Positions 7,751 through 15,332 of a stretch of DNA of 32,692 nt are shown piece by piece. The translations under genes and the position numbers were made by a program. Position 1 is the stretch's first letter; each line of letters opens with the position of its first letter. The stretch covers positions 1 through 32,692 of the forward strand of contig JAQCNI010000038.1 of the NCBI GenBank assembly GCA_028275105.1, in the 5' to 3' direction. Source of the DNA: Halorubrum sp. Its GTDB lineage: Archaea; Halobacteriota; Halobacteria; Halobacteriales; Haloferacaceae. A model generated the notes under the pieces. It did no database searches. It worked only from the letters and a program-made list of their open reading frames with translations, and was not told where the DNA came from.

Positions 7751-9285
7751 CACAGTACGTCGGTGCGATAGACCAGGGCACGACCGGGACCCGTTTCATG
7801 GTGTTCGACCATGGCGGGCAGGTCGTCGCAAACGCTTACGAACAGCACGAACAGATATATCCGGAGCCGGGATGGGTCGAGCACGACCCGATAGAGATCT
7901 GGGAGAACACCCAGCAAGTCGTCCACGACGGGCTCGATGACGCCGGGCTCGAGGCGAGCCAGCTCGATGCGCTCGGGATCACGAACCAGCGCGAGACGAC
8001 GATCGTATGGGATCGGGAGACCGGCAAGCCGGTTCACAACGCACTCGTCTGGCAGGACCGCCGGACGACTGACCGGGTCGAGGAGATCCAGGAGGCCGGC
8101 AAGGTGGAGGAGATCCGCGAGAAGACGGGACTCGAGTGCGACGCGTACTTCTCCGCGACGAAGACCGAGTGGATCCTCGACAACGCCGAACCGCTCAAGA
8201 TGCAGAGTTCCCGCGGGCGCGACCTCCGGGACCGAGCGAGGGACGGCGAGCTCCTCATGGGGACGATCGACGCGTGGCTCATCTACAACCTGACCGGTAA
8301 CCACATCACGGACGTGACCAACGCGTCCCGGACGATGCTGTACAACATCCGGGAGATGGAGTGGGACGACGAGCTTCTCGACGAGTTCGACGTGCCGAGA
8401 GAGATGGTGCCCGAGGTCCGGCCGTCCTCCGACGATGACTACTACGGACACACCGACGCCGACGGCTTCCTCGGCGAAGAGGTCCCCGTCGCGGGCGCGC
8501 TAGGCGACCAGCAGGCCGCGCTGTTCGGACAGACCTGCTTCGACAAGGGCGACGCGAAGAACACCTACGGGACCGGTGCGTTCTACCTGATGAACACCGG
8601 CGAGGAGGCCGTCGCGTCCGATAACGGCCTGCTCACGACCGTCGGGTTCCAGATGTCCGGCGAGCCGGTCCAGTACGCGCTGGAGGGATCGATCTTCATC
8701 GCCGGCGCGGCGATCGAGTTCCTGGAAGACGTCGACCTGATCAACAACGCCGCCCAGACGGCCGAGCTTGCTCGGTCGGTCGACTCGACGGACGGCGTCT
8801 ACATGGTCCCGGCGTTCACGGGACTCGGCGCACCACACTGGGACGGCCGCGCTCGTGGAACCATTGTCGGTATGACGCGGGGAACCCGAAAGGAACACCT
8901 CGTTCGGGCGACCCTCGAGAGCATCGCCTACCAGACCCGCGACCTCGCGGAGGCGATGGAGGCCGACTCCGGCGTCGAGATGACCAGTCTCCGCGTCGAC
9001 GGCGGCGCGGTCAAGAACAACTTCCTCTGTCAGCTTCAGTCCGACATCATCCAGACGGACATCGTCCGGCCGGAGGTCGACGAGACCACGGCGCTCGGGT
9101 CGGCGTACGCCGCCGGCCTCGCCGTCGGCTACTGGGACACCGTCGACGAGCTTCGCGACAACTGGCAGGTGGACCGCGAGTTCTCACCGGAGAAGGATCA
9201 AGAAGCAGTCGACGGTCTGTACGGCCGGTGGGACGACGCCGTTGACCGCTCGCGTGACTGGGCCCAAGACGAGGAGGAGGCATAG
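7747..9285 (+). CDS. glpK: Glycerol kinase
   Basis: The 512-residue FGGY-family kinase phosphorylates glycerol with ATP to sn-glycerol-3-phosphate. The N-terminal phosphate-binding motif is GAIDQGTTGTRFMVFD. Family segments LGITNQRETTIVWDRETGKP, LVWQDRRT, GALGDQQAALFGQ, GLGAPHWDGRARGTI and RVDGGAVKNNFLCQLQSDI follow in order. The ATG at 7747 gives a protein of normal length. The open frame runs upstream to 7420, but that part is arginine-rich and unlike the family. It is the first confident gene of the plus-strand arm and abuts the membrane protein downstream (TAG directly followed by ATG), so the two are almost certainly co-transcribed. Its product is the substrate of the divergently encoded GlpABC. 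Confidence 0.96.
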   Translation: MTQYVGAIDQGTTGTRFMVFDHGGQVVANAYEQHEQIYPEPGWVEHDPIEIWENTQQVVHDGLDDAGLEASQLDALGITNQRETTIVWDRETGKPVHNALVWQDRRTTDRVEEIQEAGKVEEIREKTGLECDAYFSATKTEWILDNAEPLKMQSSRGRDLRDRARDGELLMGTIDAWLIYNLTGNHITDVTNASRTMLYNIREMEWDDELLDEFDVPREMVPEVRPSSDDDYYGHTDADGFLGEEVPVAGALGDQQAALFGQTCFDKGDAKNTYGTGAFYLMNTGEEAVASDNGLLTTVGFQMSGEPVQYALEGSIFIAGAAIEFLEDVDLINNAAQTAELARSVDSTDGVYMVPAFTGLGAPHWDGRARGTIVGMTRGTRKEHLVRATLESIAYQTRDLAEAMEADSGVEMTSLRVDGGAVKNNFLCQLQSDIIQTDIVRPEVDETTALGSAYAAGLAVGYWDTVDELRDNWQVDREFSPEKDQEAVDGLYGRWDDAVDRSRDWAQDEEEA

Positions 9286-10368
9286 ATGAGCGCATTGGTA
9301 GGGGAAGTGCTCGCCACCTCCGCCGGATACAGTGCTGGCTCGTTCAGCGCAGTGACCGAGGTACTGAGCAATCCGGGAATCTGGCTCGGCGCGGCCGCCG
9401 GCGGGGCGTTCGGCGCCGCGCTCGGCGCACTGCCCGCGTTCATTTTCACCGGATTCCTCGTCATCGCCGGCGCCTTCGGCGGCGACGCGGCCAGTGGGGC
9501 GGGCGTCGGCGTCGGGTTCGGCCCGGTGTTCGGCCCGCACATCTCCTTCGCCGGCGGTGCGGCAGCAGCTGCATATGCCGCGAAGAAGGGGGCCGTCGAC
9601 TCCGGTTTCGATTACCACAACGGGAAGGACATCACCGTCGCGTTGGGGAGCCGGCCGGACATCCTTGCCGTCGGTGCCGCGTTCGGTGTGTTCGGGATCC
9701 TTCTCGAACAAGTGTTCCGTAACCTCGCGGTCCCGACGGACCCGATCGCGTTCACCGTCGTGGCCAGCGCGCTGCTCCACCGGGCAGTGTTCGGCTACTC
9801 CGTGATCGGCAACGTCACCGACAAGGCGAGCGGCTTCTTCGACATGGGGCCCTTCGAGCGCGAAGAGATGCGCGAACCGGGAGAGGTCCCGGGCGACGGC
9901 AACAAGGAGAGCGAAGACCGGTTCGCCGTCGAGCCCTGGCTGCCGAACATGTACAAGTGGTCACACGTCGCAGCGATCGGGCTGGTCACCGGGTTGGCCG
10001 CCGCCTACGCCGCGATCCAGACCGGGAGCCCGTTCCTCGGGTTCGGGATCAGCGCGGCGTCGCTACTGTTCTTGAACCTCGGTATCGGCAAGATCCCGGT
10101 CACCCACCATATGACGTTACCGGGGGCGACCGCGTATCTCGCAGCGTTTGGGACCGGGTACAGCCCGCTCGTCTCACTGCTGATCGCCGGATTCTTCGGG
10201 CTCCTCGGAGCCCTCGTCGGCGAGGCGTTCCAGCGCGTATTCTACGCGCACGGTGACACCCACGTCGACCCGCCCGCCGCCTCCATCACGATCACGCACA
10301 CGCTCATCGCGATCCTGTCGATCCTCGGTATCTTCAGTTCCGCCATTTGGGTCCCCGGAGCGGTCTAA
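9286..10368 (+). CDS. Multi-pass membrane protein downstream of glpK, candidate glycerol transporter
   Basis: The 360-residue protein has about eight hydrophobic segments in two blocks, separated by a charged cytoplasmic-type loop (FDMGPFEREEMREPGEV to EDRFAVEPWLPNMYK, about residues 186-222). Glycine/alanine-rich helices dominate (IWLGAAAGGAFGAALGALPAFIF, GAGVGVGFGPVFGPHISFAGG). It is not an MIP-type aquaglyceroporin, since I see no NPA motifs. The ATG is immediately after the glpK stop. In Haloferax volcanii the gene following glpK encodes a membrane protein proposed to help glycerol uptake, and this looks like its counterpart. The transport role is inferred from position and topology only. 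The gene ends 22 bases before a convergent gene, with a short T run at its 3' end. Confidence 0.75.
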   Translation: MSALVGEVLATSAGYSAGSFSAVTEVLSNPGIWLGAAAGGAFGAALGALPAFIFTGFLVIAGAFGGDAASGAGVGVGFGPVFGPHISFAGGAAAAAYAAKKGAVDSGFDYHNGKDITVALGSRPDILAVGAAFGVFGILLEQVFRNLAVPTDPIAFTVVASALLHRAVFGYSVIGNVTDKASGFFDMGPFEREEMREPGEVPGDGNKESEDRFAVEPWLPNMYKWSHVAAIGLVTGLAAAYAAIQTGSPFLGFGISAASLLFLNLGIGKIPVTHHMTLPGATAYLAAFGTGYSPLVSLLIAGFFGLLGALVGEAFQRVFYAHGDTHVDPPAASITITHTLIAILSILGIFSSAIWVPGAV

Positions 10369-10386
10369 ACGCTCCCACGGCGGAGA

Positions 10387-10391
10387 TTTTT
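10387..10391 (+). terminator. Short T-run terminator after the glpK operon
   Basis: A run of five T (10387-10391) follows the stop of the membrane protein by 18 bases, in the gap between convergent genes. Archaeal transcription often stops at such U-tracts without a hairpin. The run is short, so the call is tentative. Confidence 0.35.
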
Positions 10392-10792
10392 CAGGCGGTC
10401 GGCAGCGAAGATCCGAGCACAAAGTACGCGAAAACCCCCGATATGATGCCGATACCAACCGAGATGAGGAACGCTTGATCGAGCAGGAACACACCAAGGG
10501 AGACCAGCGACGCCATCATCAGAGCGATGCCCGCAGCCCCGTGATGGTAATTCCCTGCGACCGGGTGTTCGCGGAGCGAAAGTCGTTCCGACTTCGGGAC
10601 CCTGACGCTCGCGTGATACGGAATGTACAGTCGCGCGCCGACCCCGGCAACCGCGGCGACGATCGAGTTGAATCGGACGTCGGCCGTCAGCTCGCTGGCG
10701 AGCAGGAAAACTGCGATAGCGACGAGGAGCGCGATCACCTTGCTCCATCGGTCCGCAGCGACGACCGAGTCATCGAACCGTTGGTCCGTCAT
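10391..10792 (-). CDS. Small membrane protein of unknown function, 133 aa
   Basis: The protein has four predicted membrane segments: VIALLVAIAVFLLASEL, NSIVAAVAGVGARLYIPY, GIALMMASLVSLGVFLL and FLISVGIGIISGVFAYFVLG. A polar loop between the second and third contains SVRVPKSERLSLREHPVAGNYHHG. I do not recognise the family and assign no function. The ATG at 10792 is preferred over an upstream in-frame start. A CTTAA-type TATA element lies 25-30 bases before it, and the upstream extension is charged and not membrane-like. The gene converges on the glpK operon and has an operator-like palindrome between TATA element and start, so it may be tightly regulated. Confidence 0.75.
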   Translation of the reverse strand: MTDQRFDDSVVAADRWSKVIALLVAIAVFLLASELTADVRFNSIVAAVAGVGARLYIPYHASVRVPKSERLSLREHPVAGNYHHGAAGIALMMASLVSLGVFLLDQAFLISVGIGIISGVFAYFVLGSSLPTA

Positions 10793-10803
10793 ACCACCCG
10801 GGA

Positions 10804-10827
10804 GACGTCCGGACGTCTTAAACGTCC
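10804..10827 (-). promoter_or_regulatory. Promoter with perfect 14-base palindrome abutting the TATA element
   Basis: GACGTCCGGACGTC at 10804-10817 is its own reverse complement. It touches the TATA-like TTTAAG (minus strand, 10822-10817) and ends 12 bases before the ATG at 10792. A further half-site (ACGTCC) lies on the other side of the TATA element at 10821-10826. A dimeric regulator bound here would overlap the transcription start, as a repressor would. Confidence 0.55.
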
Positions 10828-11003
10828 GGGCATCCGCGCGGGAGGATCTCAGCGGGCAACTCCGGCTCGGATCGACGGCGTGGACGCGGTCAGGATCGTC
10901 CACGGTGGTGGTGTGGTTCGGAACGTCATCGCCGGCCACATCGGGTCGGGACAGGCACGGTCGATCGGGGGGGATTTACAAGTCCCCGAACCGATCGACG
11001 GGT

Positions 11004-11207
11004 ATGGTGCTTCGCGGCGGGTTCGACCGGAGCGACGCGCGAAATCTCGTCGTCGTGGCGGCGATCGTAGCGGTTGTGATGGCCGGACTCTCGGAGGGGT
11101 CGGTCGGCATCCGGATCACGGTCGGTGTCGTGGCCGGGGTGATCAGTGGCGTGTCGTTCCTCGTGTCGACCGCACTCATCGAACGGTACAAGCCCGACCA
11201 CTGGTAA
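11004..11207 (+). CDS. Small two-helix membrane protein, 67 aa
   Basis: The protein reads MVLRGGFDRSDARNLVVVAA onward, with two hydrophobic segments (NLVVVAAIVAVVMAGL and ITVGVVAGVISGVSFLVSTAL) and a short basic/aromatic tail ERYKPDHW. No family is recognised. The start is supported by ATTTACAAG at 10974-10982, 22-30 bases upstream, which fits a leaderless haloarchaeal gene; that element is bracketed by GGGGA and TCCCC. The larger open frame upstream of this ATG is low-quality and is not used. It sits between the 133-residue membrane protein (divergent) and the Orc1/Cdc6-like gene; there is no clear functional link. Confidence 0.65.
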   Translation: MVLRGGFDRSDARNLVVVAAIVAVVMAGLSEGSVGIRITVGVVAGVISGVSFLVSTALIERYKPDHW

Positions 11208-11254
11208 GCGCGGATCGATCCGTGGAACCCGACCGCCGCCCGAAGTCCGACCAT

Positions 11255-11287
11255 CGTGACACGGAGCGAACGGCTCGTCATGTCACG
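11255..11287. promoter_or_regulatory. Inverted repeat upstream of the Orc1/Cdc6-like gene
   Basis: CGTGACA at 11255-11261 and TGTCACG at 11281-11287 form a perfect 7-base inverted repeat with a 19-base spacer, ending 11 bases before the GTG start. It could be an operator. It does not resemble the haloarchaeal origin recognition box, and there is no AT-rich unwinding region beside it. Confidence 0.35.
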
Positions 11288-11298
11288 GGAGGGTATCC

Positions 11299-12471
11299 GT
11301 GAACGTCGACGACCGGATCGAGCGGCGACTCGGGTACGACGCCGGGGCGGGGGTCCTCGTCGACGTCGACGCCGTCTCCCCGGTGTCGCACCTCGAATCG
11401 CCGGTCGGCCGCGGCCCGGCGCTCGAACGGTTGCTGGACGTTCTCAGCCCGGCGTTCGAGGGGTTGCTCCCGCCGGGGATCTACGTCCACGGACCGAAAG
11501 GCTGCGGGAAGACCGCCGTCGTGTCGGCGCTGTTCGACCGGCTCGCGACCCACAGTGGGCCGAAACGGGCGATCCAGACGTCGACGCGCGCGGTCCAGCC
11601 GACGCTTCCCGGGTTCGTCTACGTGGACGCCCGGCGGGCATCGACGCGGTTCCGTCTCTACCACGATACGCTCGACGCCGTGAGCGACGATGAGGTCCCG
11701 GACCACGGGGTCGGCACCGACGATCTCGCCGACTCCCTCCGGGAGGCCGTCAACACGGGAACCGACGTCGTCGTCGCCGTCGACCACACGAACGAGCCCG
11801 AAACGCCGGCCGAGACGACCGTCGTGGAGTGGCTCCACGACGTCAGCGGCCACGTCGTGCCGGTCTGTCTCGGCCGGGACCCGCCCACGGAGATCGAGTG
11901 GACGCCGGACGCGACGGTCGCGTTCGACCGGTACCGCCGGCACGTGCTCGTCGAACTGTTGACGAGCCGGTGTTCGACCGGGCTCGGGCGGAACGCGCTC
12001 ACTCACGACCAGATCCGCGAGGTCGCCGAGTGGGCCGCGGGCGACGCCCATGACGCGCTCGCGGCGATCACAGGCGCCGCGGTCCACGCCGAGCGGGCCG
12101 GCGCGTCGACGATCCGGGGGCTGGACCTCGACGAGGGGATCGACGGGGTGCCGAAACCCTGTGCCGCCCTCGGGCGCGTGCTCGCGCTGTCCGAGAGCCG
12201 ACGGCGGCTCCTGTACGAACTGGTGAGCCTGGCCGAAGCCGACCGTTCGTCCGTGAGTACCGCGACGGAGACGATATCGTCGCGACGGACGGTCGACCTC
12301 TCGGAGTCCACGGTCCGTCGGGTCCTCTACGAGCTCGCCGACGCGGAGTTACTCGACCGAGTCACCGCACAACGGAGCGAGGGGAAGGGCCGGCCACCGA
12401 GCCGGCTCGTCCCGCGGTTCCCGACGCTCGTGTTCCGCGAGCTGTTCGACCGGGCGACCCGGCCGTTTTGA
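11299..12471 (+). CDS. Orc1/Cdc6-family AAA+ protein, divergent paralogue
   Basis: The 390-residue protein has a Walker A motif GPKGCGKT at residues 65-72 after a typical Orc1/Cdc6 lead-in (SPVGRGPALERLLDVLSPAFEG). A C-terminal winged-helix region lies at about 310-385 (LSESRRRLLYELVSLAEADR to STVRRVLYELADAELLDRV). The expected Walker B acidic pair is weak: DVVVAVDHTNE gives D162-H163 rather than D-E. The sensor-1 region PVCLGRD also lacks the usual asparagine. The start is a GTG at 11299, with GGGAGGG 5 bases upstream acting as a ribosome-binding site. Canonical relatives bind origins and load the MCM helicase. With no origin-like sequence nearby and a degenerate ATPase site, this copy more likely has an accessory or regulatory role, which is inference. 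Confidence 0.8.
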   Translation: MNVDDRIERRLGYDAGAGVLVDVDAVSPVSHLESPVGRGPALERLLDVLSPAFEGLLPPGIYVHGPKGCGKTAVVSALFDRLATHSGPKRAIQTSTRAVQPTLPGFVYVDARRASTRFRLYHDTLDAVSDDEVPDHGVGTDDLADSLREAVNTGTDVVVAVDHTNEPETPAETTVVEWLHDVSGHVVPVCLGRDPPTEIEWTPDATVAFDRYRRHVLVELLTSRCSTGLGRNALTHDQIREVAEWAAGDAHDALAAITGAAVHAERAGASTIRGLDLDEGIDGVPKPCAALGRVLALSESRRRLLYELVSLAEADRSSVSTATETISSRRTVDLSESTVRRVLYELADAELLDRVTAQRSEGKGRPPSRLVPRFPTLVFRELFDRATRPF

Positions 12472-12511
12472 GAACGGAAGACAGTTGCGTCCGGCGTCCC
12501 CGATCGAGCGT

Positions 12512-13198
12512 ATGGTTCCGCCCCTCGCGCTCGACATCGATGGGACGCTGACGACGCCCGACGGCCGGATCGACGCCCGGGTCTTCGAGGCGCTCCCCGG
12601 GTGGGAGGCGCCGGTGGTGTTCGCGACCGGGAAGGCGTTCCCGTATCCGGTCGCGCTCGCGGAGTTCCTCGGGCGCTCGCCGCGAGTCGTCGCCGAGAAC
12701 GGCGGCGTCGTCCACGTCAACGACGGGACGACGATCCTCGGCAACCCGGACGGACCCCGAGCCGTCGTGACGGCGTTCGAGGAGCGCGGCGGCGACCTCG
12801 GCTGGGGCGCCGACGAAACGGTGAACCGGTGGCGGGAGACGGAGGTCGCGGCCTCAACCGACGCCGACGAGGCGCTGCTCCACGAGGTCGCGGCCGGCGT
12901 CGAGGGGGTCGAGATCGTCGACACCGGCTACGCGTTCCACGTCAAATCGACCGACGTGAGCAAGGGGAGGGGGCTCGAACGCGTCGCCGACGCCCTCAAC
13001 GTCGACCCGGCGGCGTTCGTCGCGGTCGGCGACAGCGAGAACGACGTCTCGACGTTCGAGCGGGCGGGCGCGTCGTACGCCGTCGCCAACGCGGACCGGG
13101 CGGCGCGGACGACCGCCGACGTCGTGCTCGATGACGGGTTCATGGACGGCACCGCGGCGGTCCTCAACGCAGTACGCGCCGGCGATGATCCGCGGTAG
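12512..13198 (+). CDS. Archaeal-type phosphoglycolate phosphatase (HAD superfamily, Cof-like)
   Basis: The 228-residue HAD hydrolase begins MVPPLALDIDGTLTTPDGRI, with the nucleophile and acid/base aspartates at D8 and D10. Further motifs are FATGKAFPY (motif II region), VKSTDVSKGRGLERV with the conserved lysine, and GDSENDVSTFERAG (metal-binding aspartates near residues 174-178). The cap between motifs is of the C2 type, as in archaeal phosphoglycolate phosphatases related to the Thermoplasma acidophilum enzyme. The reaction would be 2-phosphoglycolate to glycolate, although Cof-type HAD enzymes often act on several sugar phosphates. The ATG at 12512 is chosen over a TTG at 12485 because family members begin just before the DIDGT motif. 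It follows the Cdc6-like gene by 40 bases and may be co-transcribed with it. Confidence 0.88.
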   Translation: MVPPLALDIDGTLTTPDGRIDARVFEALPGWEAPVVFATGKAFPYPVALAEFLGRSPRVVAENGGVVHVNDGTTILGNPDGPRAVVTAFEERGGDLGWGADETVNRWRETEVAASTDADEALLHEVAAGVEGVEIVDTGYAFHVKSTDVSKGRGLERVADALNVDPAAFVAVGDSENDVSTFERAGASYAVANADRAARTTADVVLDDGFMDGTAAVLNAVRAGDDPR

Positions 13199-13245
13199 GC
13201 GGGACGGGGAGCAACCGAACCGGATCAGGTCGTACGGGTCCCGGA

Positions 13246-13524
13246 TCAGGCATGCGGGTAGCGCGCGGTCGCCCCGCATTCGACACAGCGGACGACGACG
13301 TGGCCGGACCGGAGCCGGACCCGGCCCGTCTTGCCCGGCCGGAGGTACACGGCGCAGTCGTCACAGGTCTTTCGTTCGAACTTCCGCGGAACGCCACAGC
13401 GGTTCCGCTCCGCGATCCGCCGTGCGAGCCGGATGTACTCGCGTGCGCGGTCGTACTCGTCGTCGACGACCGCCTCCCGGGACAGCACGAACAGCCGCTC
13501 GATGCGCTCCGACGGGATACCCAT
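13246..13524 (-). CDS. rnp4: Ribonuclease P protein component 4 (Rpp21/Rpr2 family)
   Basis: The 92-residue basic protein has an N-terminal helical part (MGIPSERIERLFVLSREAVV, then YIRLARRIAERNR) and a zinc ribbon formed by C54-x2-C57 and C80-x2-C83. In the core, CGVPRKFERKTCDDCAVYL and VRCVECGATARYP are typical of archaeal Rpp21. This subunit pairs with Rpp29 on the specificity domain of RNase P RNA during removal of tRNA 5' leaders. It is markedly more basic than the other proteins here, as expected for an RNA-binding subunit. The ATG at 13524 gives the normal family length, and the upstream extension of the open frame belongs to the opposite strand. It lies between the phosphoglycolate phosphatase (convergent) and a divergent glycosyltransferase. 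Confidence 0.92.
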   Translation of the reverse strand: MGIPSERIERLFVLSREAVVDDEYDRAREYIRLARRIAERNRCGVPRKFERKTCDDCAVYLRPGKTGRVRLRSGHVVVRCVECGATARYPHA

Positions 13525-13659
13525 ACGCCTCCGGGCGGGACGCCGCGGCAAAGGCGTTGTTATCGAAGGTGCCGGGTCGTCAGTTGTCCGATGTGGCGGA
13601 CACGCGAGGACACGTCGAAGGCCGCGATCCGATCGGAAGCCCGGTGAACGATGGCCATA

Positions 13660-13669
13660 CCTAAGTGGC
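13660..13669 (+). promoter_or_regulatory. TATA-like element that decides the start of the GT4 gene
   Basis: CCTAAGTGG, a form common in haloarchaeal promoters, is centred about 26 bases before the ATG at 13690. This makes 13690 the leaderless start. An in-frame ATG at 13651 would lie upstream of the promoter. Confidence 0.6.
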
Positions 13670-13689
13670 GACTCCCGCAACGGTGGGAT

Positions 13690-14736
13690 ATGCCACCGAG
13701 CGTACTCATGCTGGGGTGGGGGTATCCGCCGAACGTCACCGGCGGGTTGGACGTTCACGTCGGGGAACTGTTCTCGGGGCTCCGCGACGAGTATGACGTC
13801 GACGCCAAACTCGTGTTGCCGGCGGAGCTCACGCCCGAGGGCGAGCCCGGGGTTGAGGGCGTCGAGACCGGCGAGGGCGACGTGGCGACGCGGGTCGGTC
13901 GACTCAGCGACCGATTCGTCGAGCTCGCGCCCGACTACGACGTGATACACACCCACGACTGGTTCGGCTACGGTCCGGGGCGGGAGGCGGCGCGGACCTC
14001 GGACGCGACGTGGGTGGCGTCGTTCCACTCATTGGCAAGCGACCGAAACATCGACCCGCCGAAACGCGAGGTCGAGACCGAGCGACGGCTGGCGAACGCC
14101 GCCGACACGAACATCGCCGTCAGCGAGATCGTCCGCGAGGACATCCGCGAGCTGTACGACGCCGACTCGCGGGTCGTATACAACGGATTCTCGACGCCGA
14201 CGTTCTCCAAGAAGGACGTGCGCGAGGACCTCGGCATCGACGGCGAATTGCTGTTTTTCGTCGGCCGCCACACCGACCAGAAGGGGATCTCCCACCTGCT
14301 GTACGCGATGCGGAAGCTCCGTGGCCGCGACGTCACGCTCGTCGTCGGCGGCTCCGGTCACCAGACCGCGCAGCTAAAACGATTCGTGGAGCTGCTCGGG
14401 ATCGAGGACCGCGTCGAGTTCGTCGGGTACGTCCCGGAGGAGGAGCTGGGCGACTACTACGCCGCGAGTGACGCGTTCGTCTCCCCGTCGTTCTCCGAGC
14501 CGTTCGGGATCACGATCACGGAGGCGCTGGAGGCGGGCACCCAAGTCGTCTCGACGCGCTGTGGCGCCGCGGAGATCCTTCCGGAGGACTGTCTCGTGGA
14601 GGTCACGCCCGACTCGGAGTCGATCGTCGACGGGCTCGTGACCGCGCTCGATCGCGACTCGCCGCCGGAGTACGAACGCCGTGACTGGTCAGAAGTCGCG
14701 GCGGACACGCTCGAAATATACGACGACGTCGCCTGA
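13690..14736 (+). CDS. GT4-family glycosyltransferase (glycogen-synthase-like)
   Basis: The 348-residue GT-B enzyme begins MPPSVLMLGWGYPPNVTGGL, the donor/acceptor loop typical of GT4 and GT5 enzymes. It continues with HTHDWFGY and FHSLASDR, the linker VYNGFSTPTF, and the C-terminal nucleotide-sugar half (FFVGRHTDQKGISHLLYA, VGGSGHQ). The catalytic E-x7-E motif is in SFSEPFGITITEALEAG. The N-terminal half resembles glycogen/starch-synthase-like GT4 proteins found across archaea. The actual sugar and acceptor cannot be read from sequence. It appears monocistronic, with its own promoter, and is convergent with the next gene. Confidence 0.87.
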   Translation: MPPSVLMLGWGYPPNVTGGLDVHVGELFSGLRDEYDVDAKLVLPAELTPEGEPGVEGVETGEGDVATRVGRLSDRFVELAPDYDVIHTHDWFGYGPGREAARTSDATWVASFHSLASDRNIDPPKREVETERRLANAADTNIAVSEIVREDIRELYDADSRVVYNGFSTPTFSKKDVREDLGIDGELLFFVGRHTDQKGISHLLYAMRKLRGRDVTLVVGGSGHQTAQLKRFVELLGIEDRVEFVGYVPEEELGDYYAASDAFVSPSFSEPFGITITEALEAGTQVVSTRCGAAEILPEDCLVEVTPDSESIVDGLVTALDRDSPPEYERRDWSEVAADTLEIYDDVA

Positions 14737-14781
14737 TCCGGCGTCGGCGGAGGCGGCGCGTCCCGCCCGTCGCCCGGTCGT

Positions 14782-15123
14782 TCACTCGGCCCGATACACG
14801 TCGATCTCGGTCACCGGCTCCGGGTGGCGGACCACGAACCCGGTGGCGGTCTCGGCGACCCCGCGGGTGCTCTCGACCGCGCCGCGGTACGGGGTGCCGT
14901 CGTCGTCGCGGGCCTCCGCGGACTGGTACGGCGACGTGTACGGCGAGGCGTACGGCGAGTCCGCGACCGGCTCGTCGAAGCTCTCCGGCGGGAGGTAGAT
15001 CCGCTCCCCGCCGGCGGACCGAACGACGACGGCTAGGTCGCGGGTCCCCTCGACTTCGATCGTCGTCCGGTTCGCCGTAACGCGCGTGTCGATGTCGACG
15101 TCGCCCGTGTCGGATGCGGCCAT
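14782..15123 (-). CDS. Conserved haloarchaeal hypothetical protein, 113 aa
   Basis: The acidic 113-residue protein has two beta-rich parts. The first is IDTRVTANRTTIEVEGTRDL plus AVVVRSAGGERIYLPPE; the second is ESTRGVAETATGFVVRHPEP plus VTEIDVYRAE. They are separated by an unusual tyrosine/serine/proline segment (DSPYASPYTSPYQS, residues about 65-78). No membrane segment, cysteine or catalytic motif is visible, and I assign no function. The ATG at 15123 is supported by CACCTAAGCG at about 15148-15157, some 26 bases upstream. The longer open frame beyond it is arginine-rich and not used. It is divergent from the rpa operon, with 209 bases between them holding only the two promoters as far as I can see. 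Confidence 0.7.
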   Translation of the reverse strand: MAASDTGDVDIDTRVTANRTTIEVEGTRDLAVVVRSAGGERIYLPPESFDEPVADSPYASPYTSPYQSAEARDDDGTPYRGAVESTRGVAETATGFVVRHPEPVTEIDVYRAE

Positions 15124-15302
15124 ATCGGGCCCTGTGGGCGGCAGCCGCTTAGGTGTGCCGGCGTCGGCGGGGGGTCGGCGTTGACACCACGACCGTCGTC
15201 GCCGGCGCGGTCCGATCCGCCGGCGTTGCGATCGGCCGTCCGGACCCGATCGCTCGGACCGGCCGATCGGCGGCATGAGCGGCCGGACCGCCGTGTCAAC
15301 TC

Positions 15303-15309
15303 TTTTGTG
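15303..15309 (+). promoter_or_regulatory. TATA-like element of the rpa operon
   Basis: TTTTGTG lies 24-30 bases before the rpa ATG at 15333. The spacing implies a leaderless operon transcript. Confidence 0.5.
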
Positions 15310-15332
15310 CGGTCGCGCCGAAACGCCGATCG

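Noticed and set aside
7519..8451. A 310-codon minus-strand ORF across the glpK leader and 5' end
   Set aside because: Most of it is antisense to glpK, and nothing in it resembles a known family. The part in the leader is not independently supported.
11208..11298. Replication origin beside the Orc1/Cdc6-like gene
   Set aside because: The gap is short and GC-rich, with no AT-rich unwinding element and no repeated origin recognition box; only one inverted repeat is present.
13651..13689. Upstream ATG as the start of the GT4 glycosyltransferase
   Set aside because: It lies before the TATA-like element that is correctly spaced for the ATG at 13690, and it adds residues not expected before the first beta strand.
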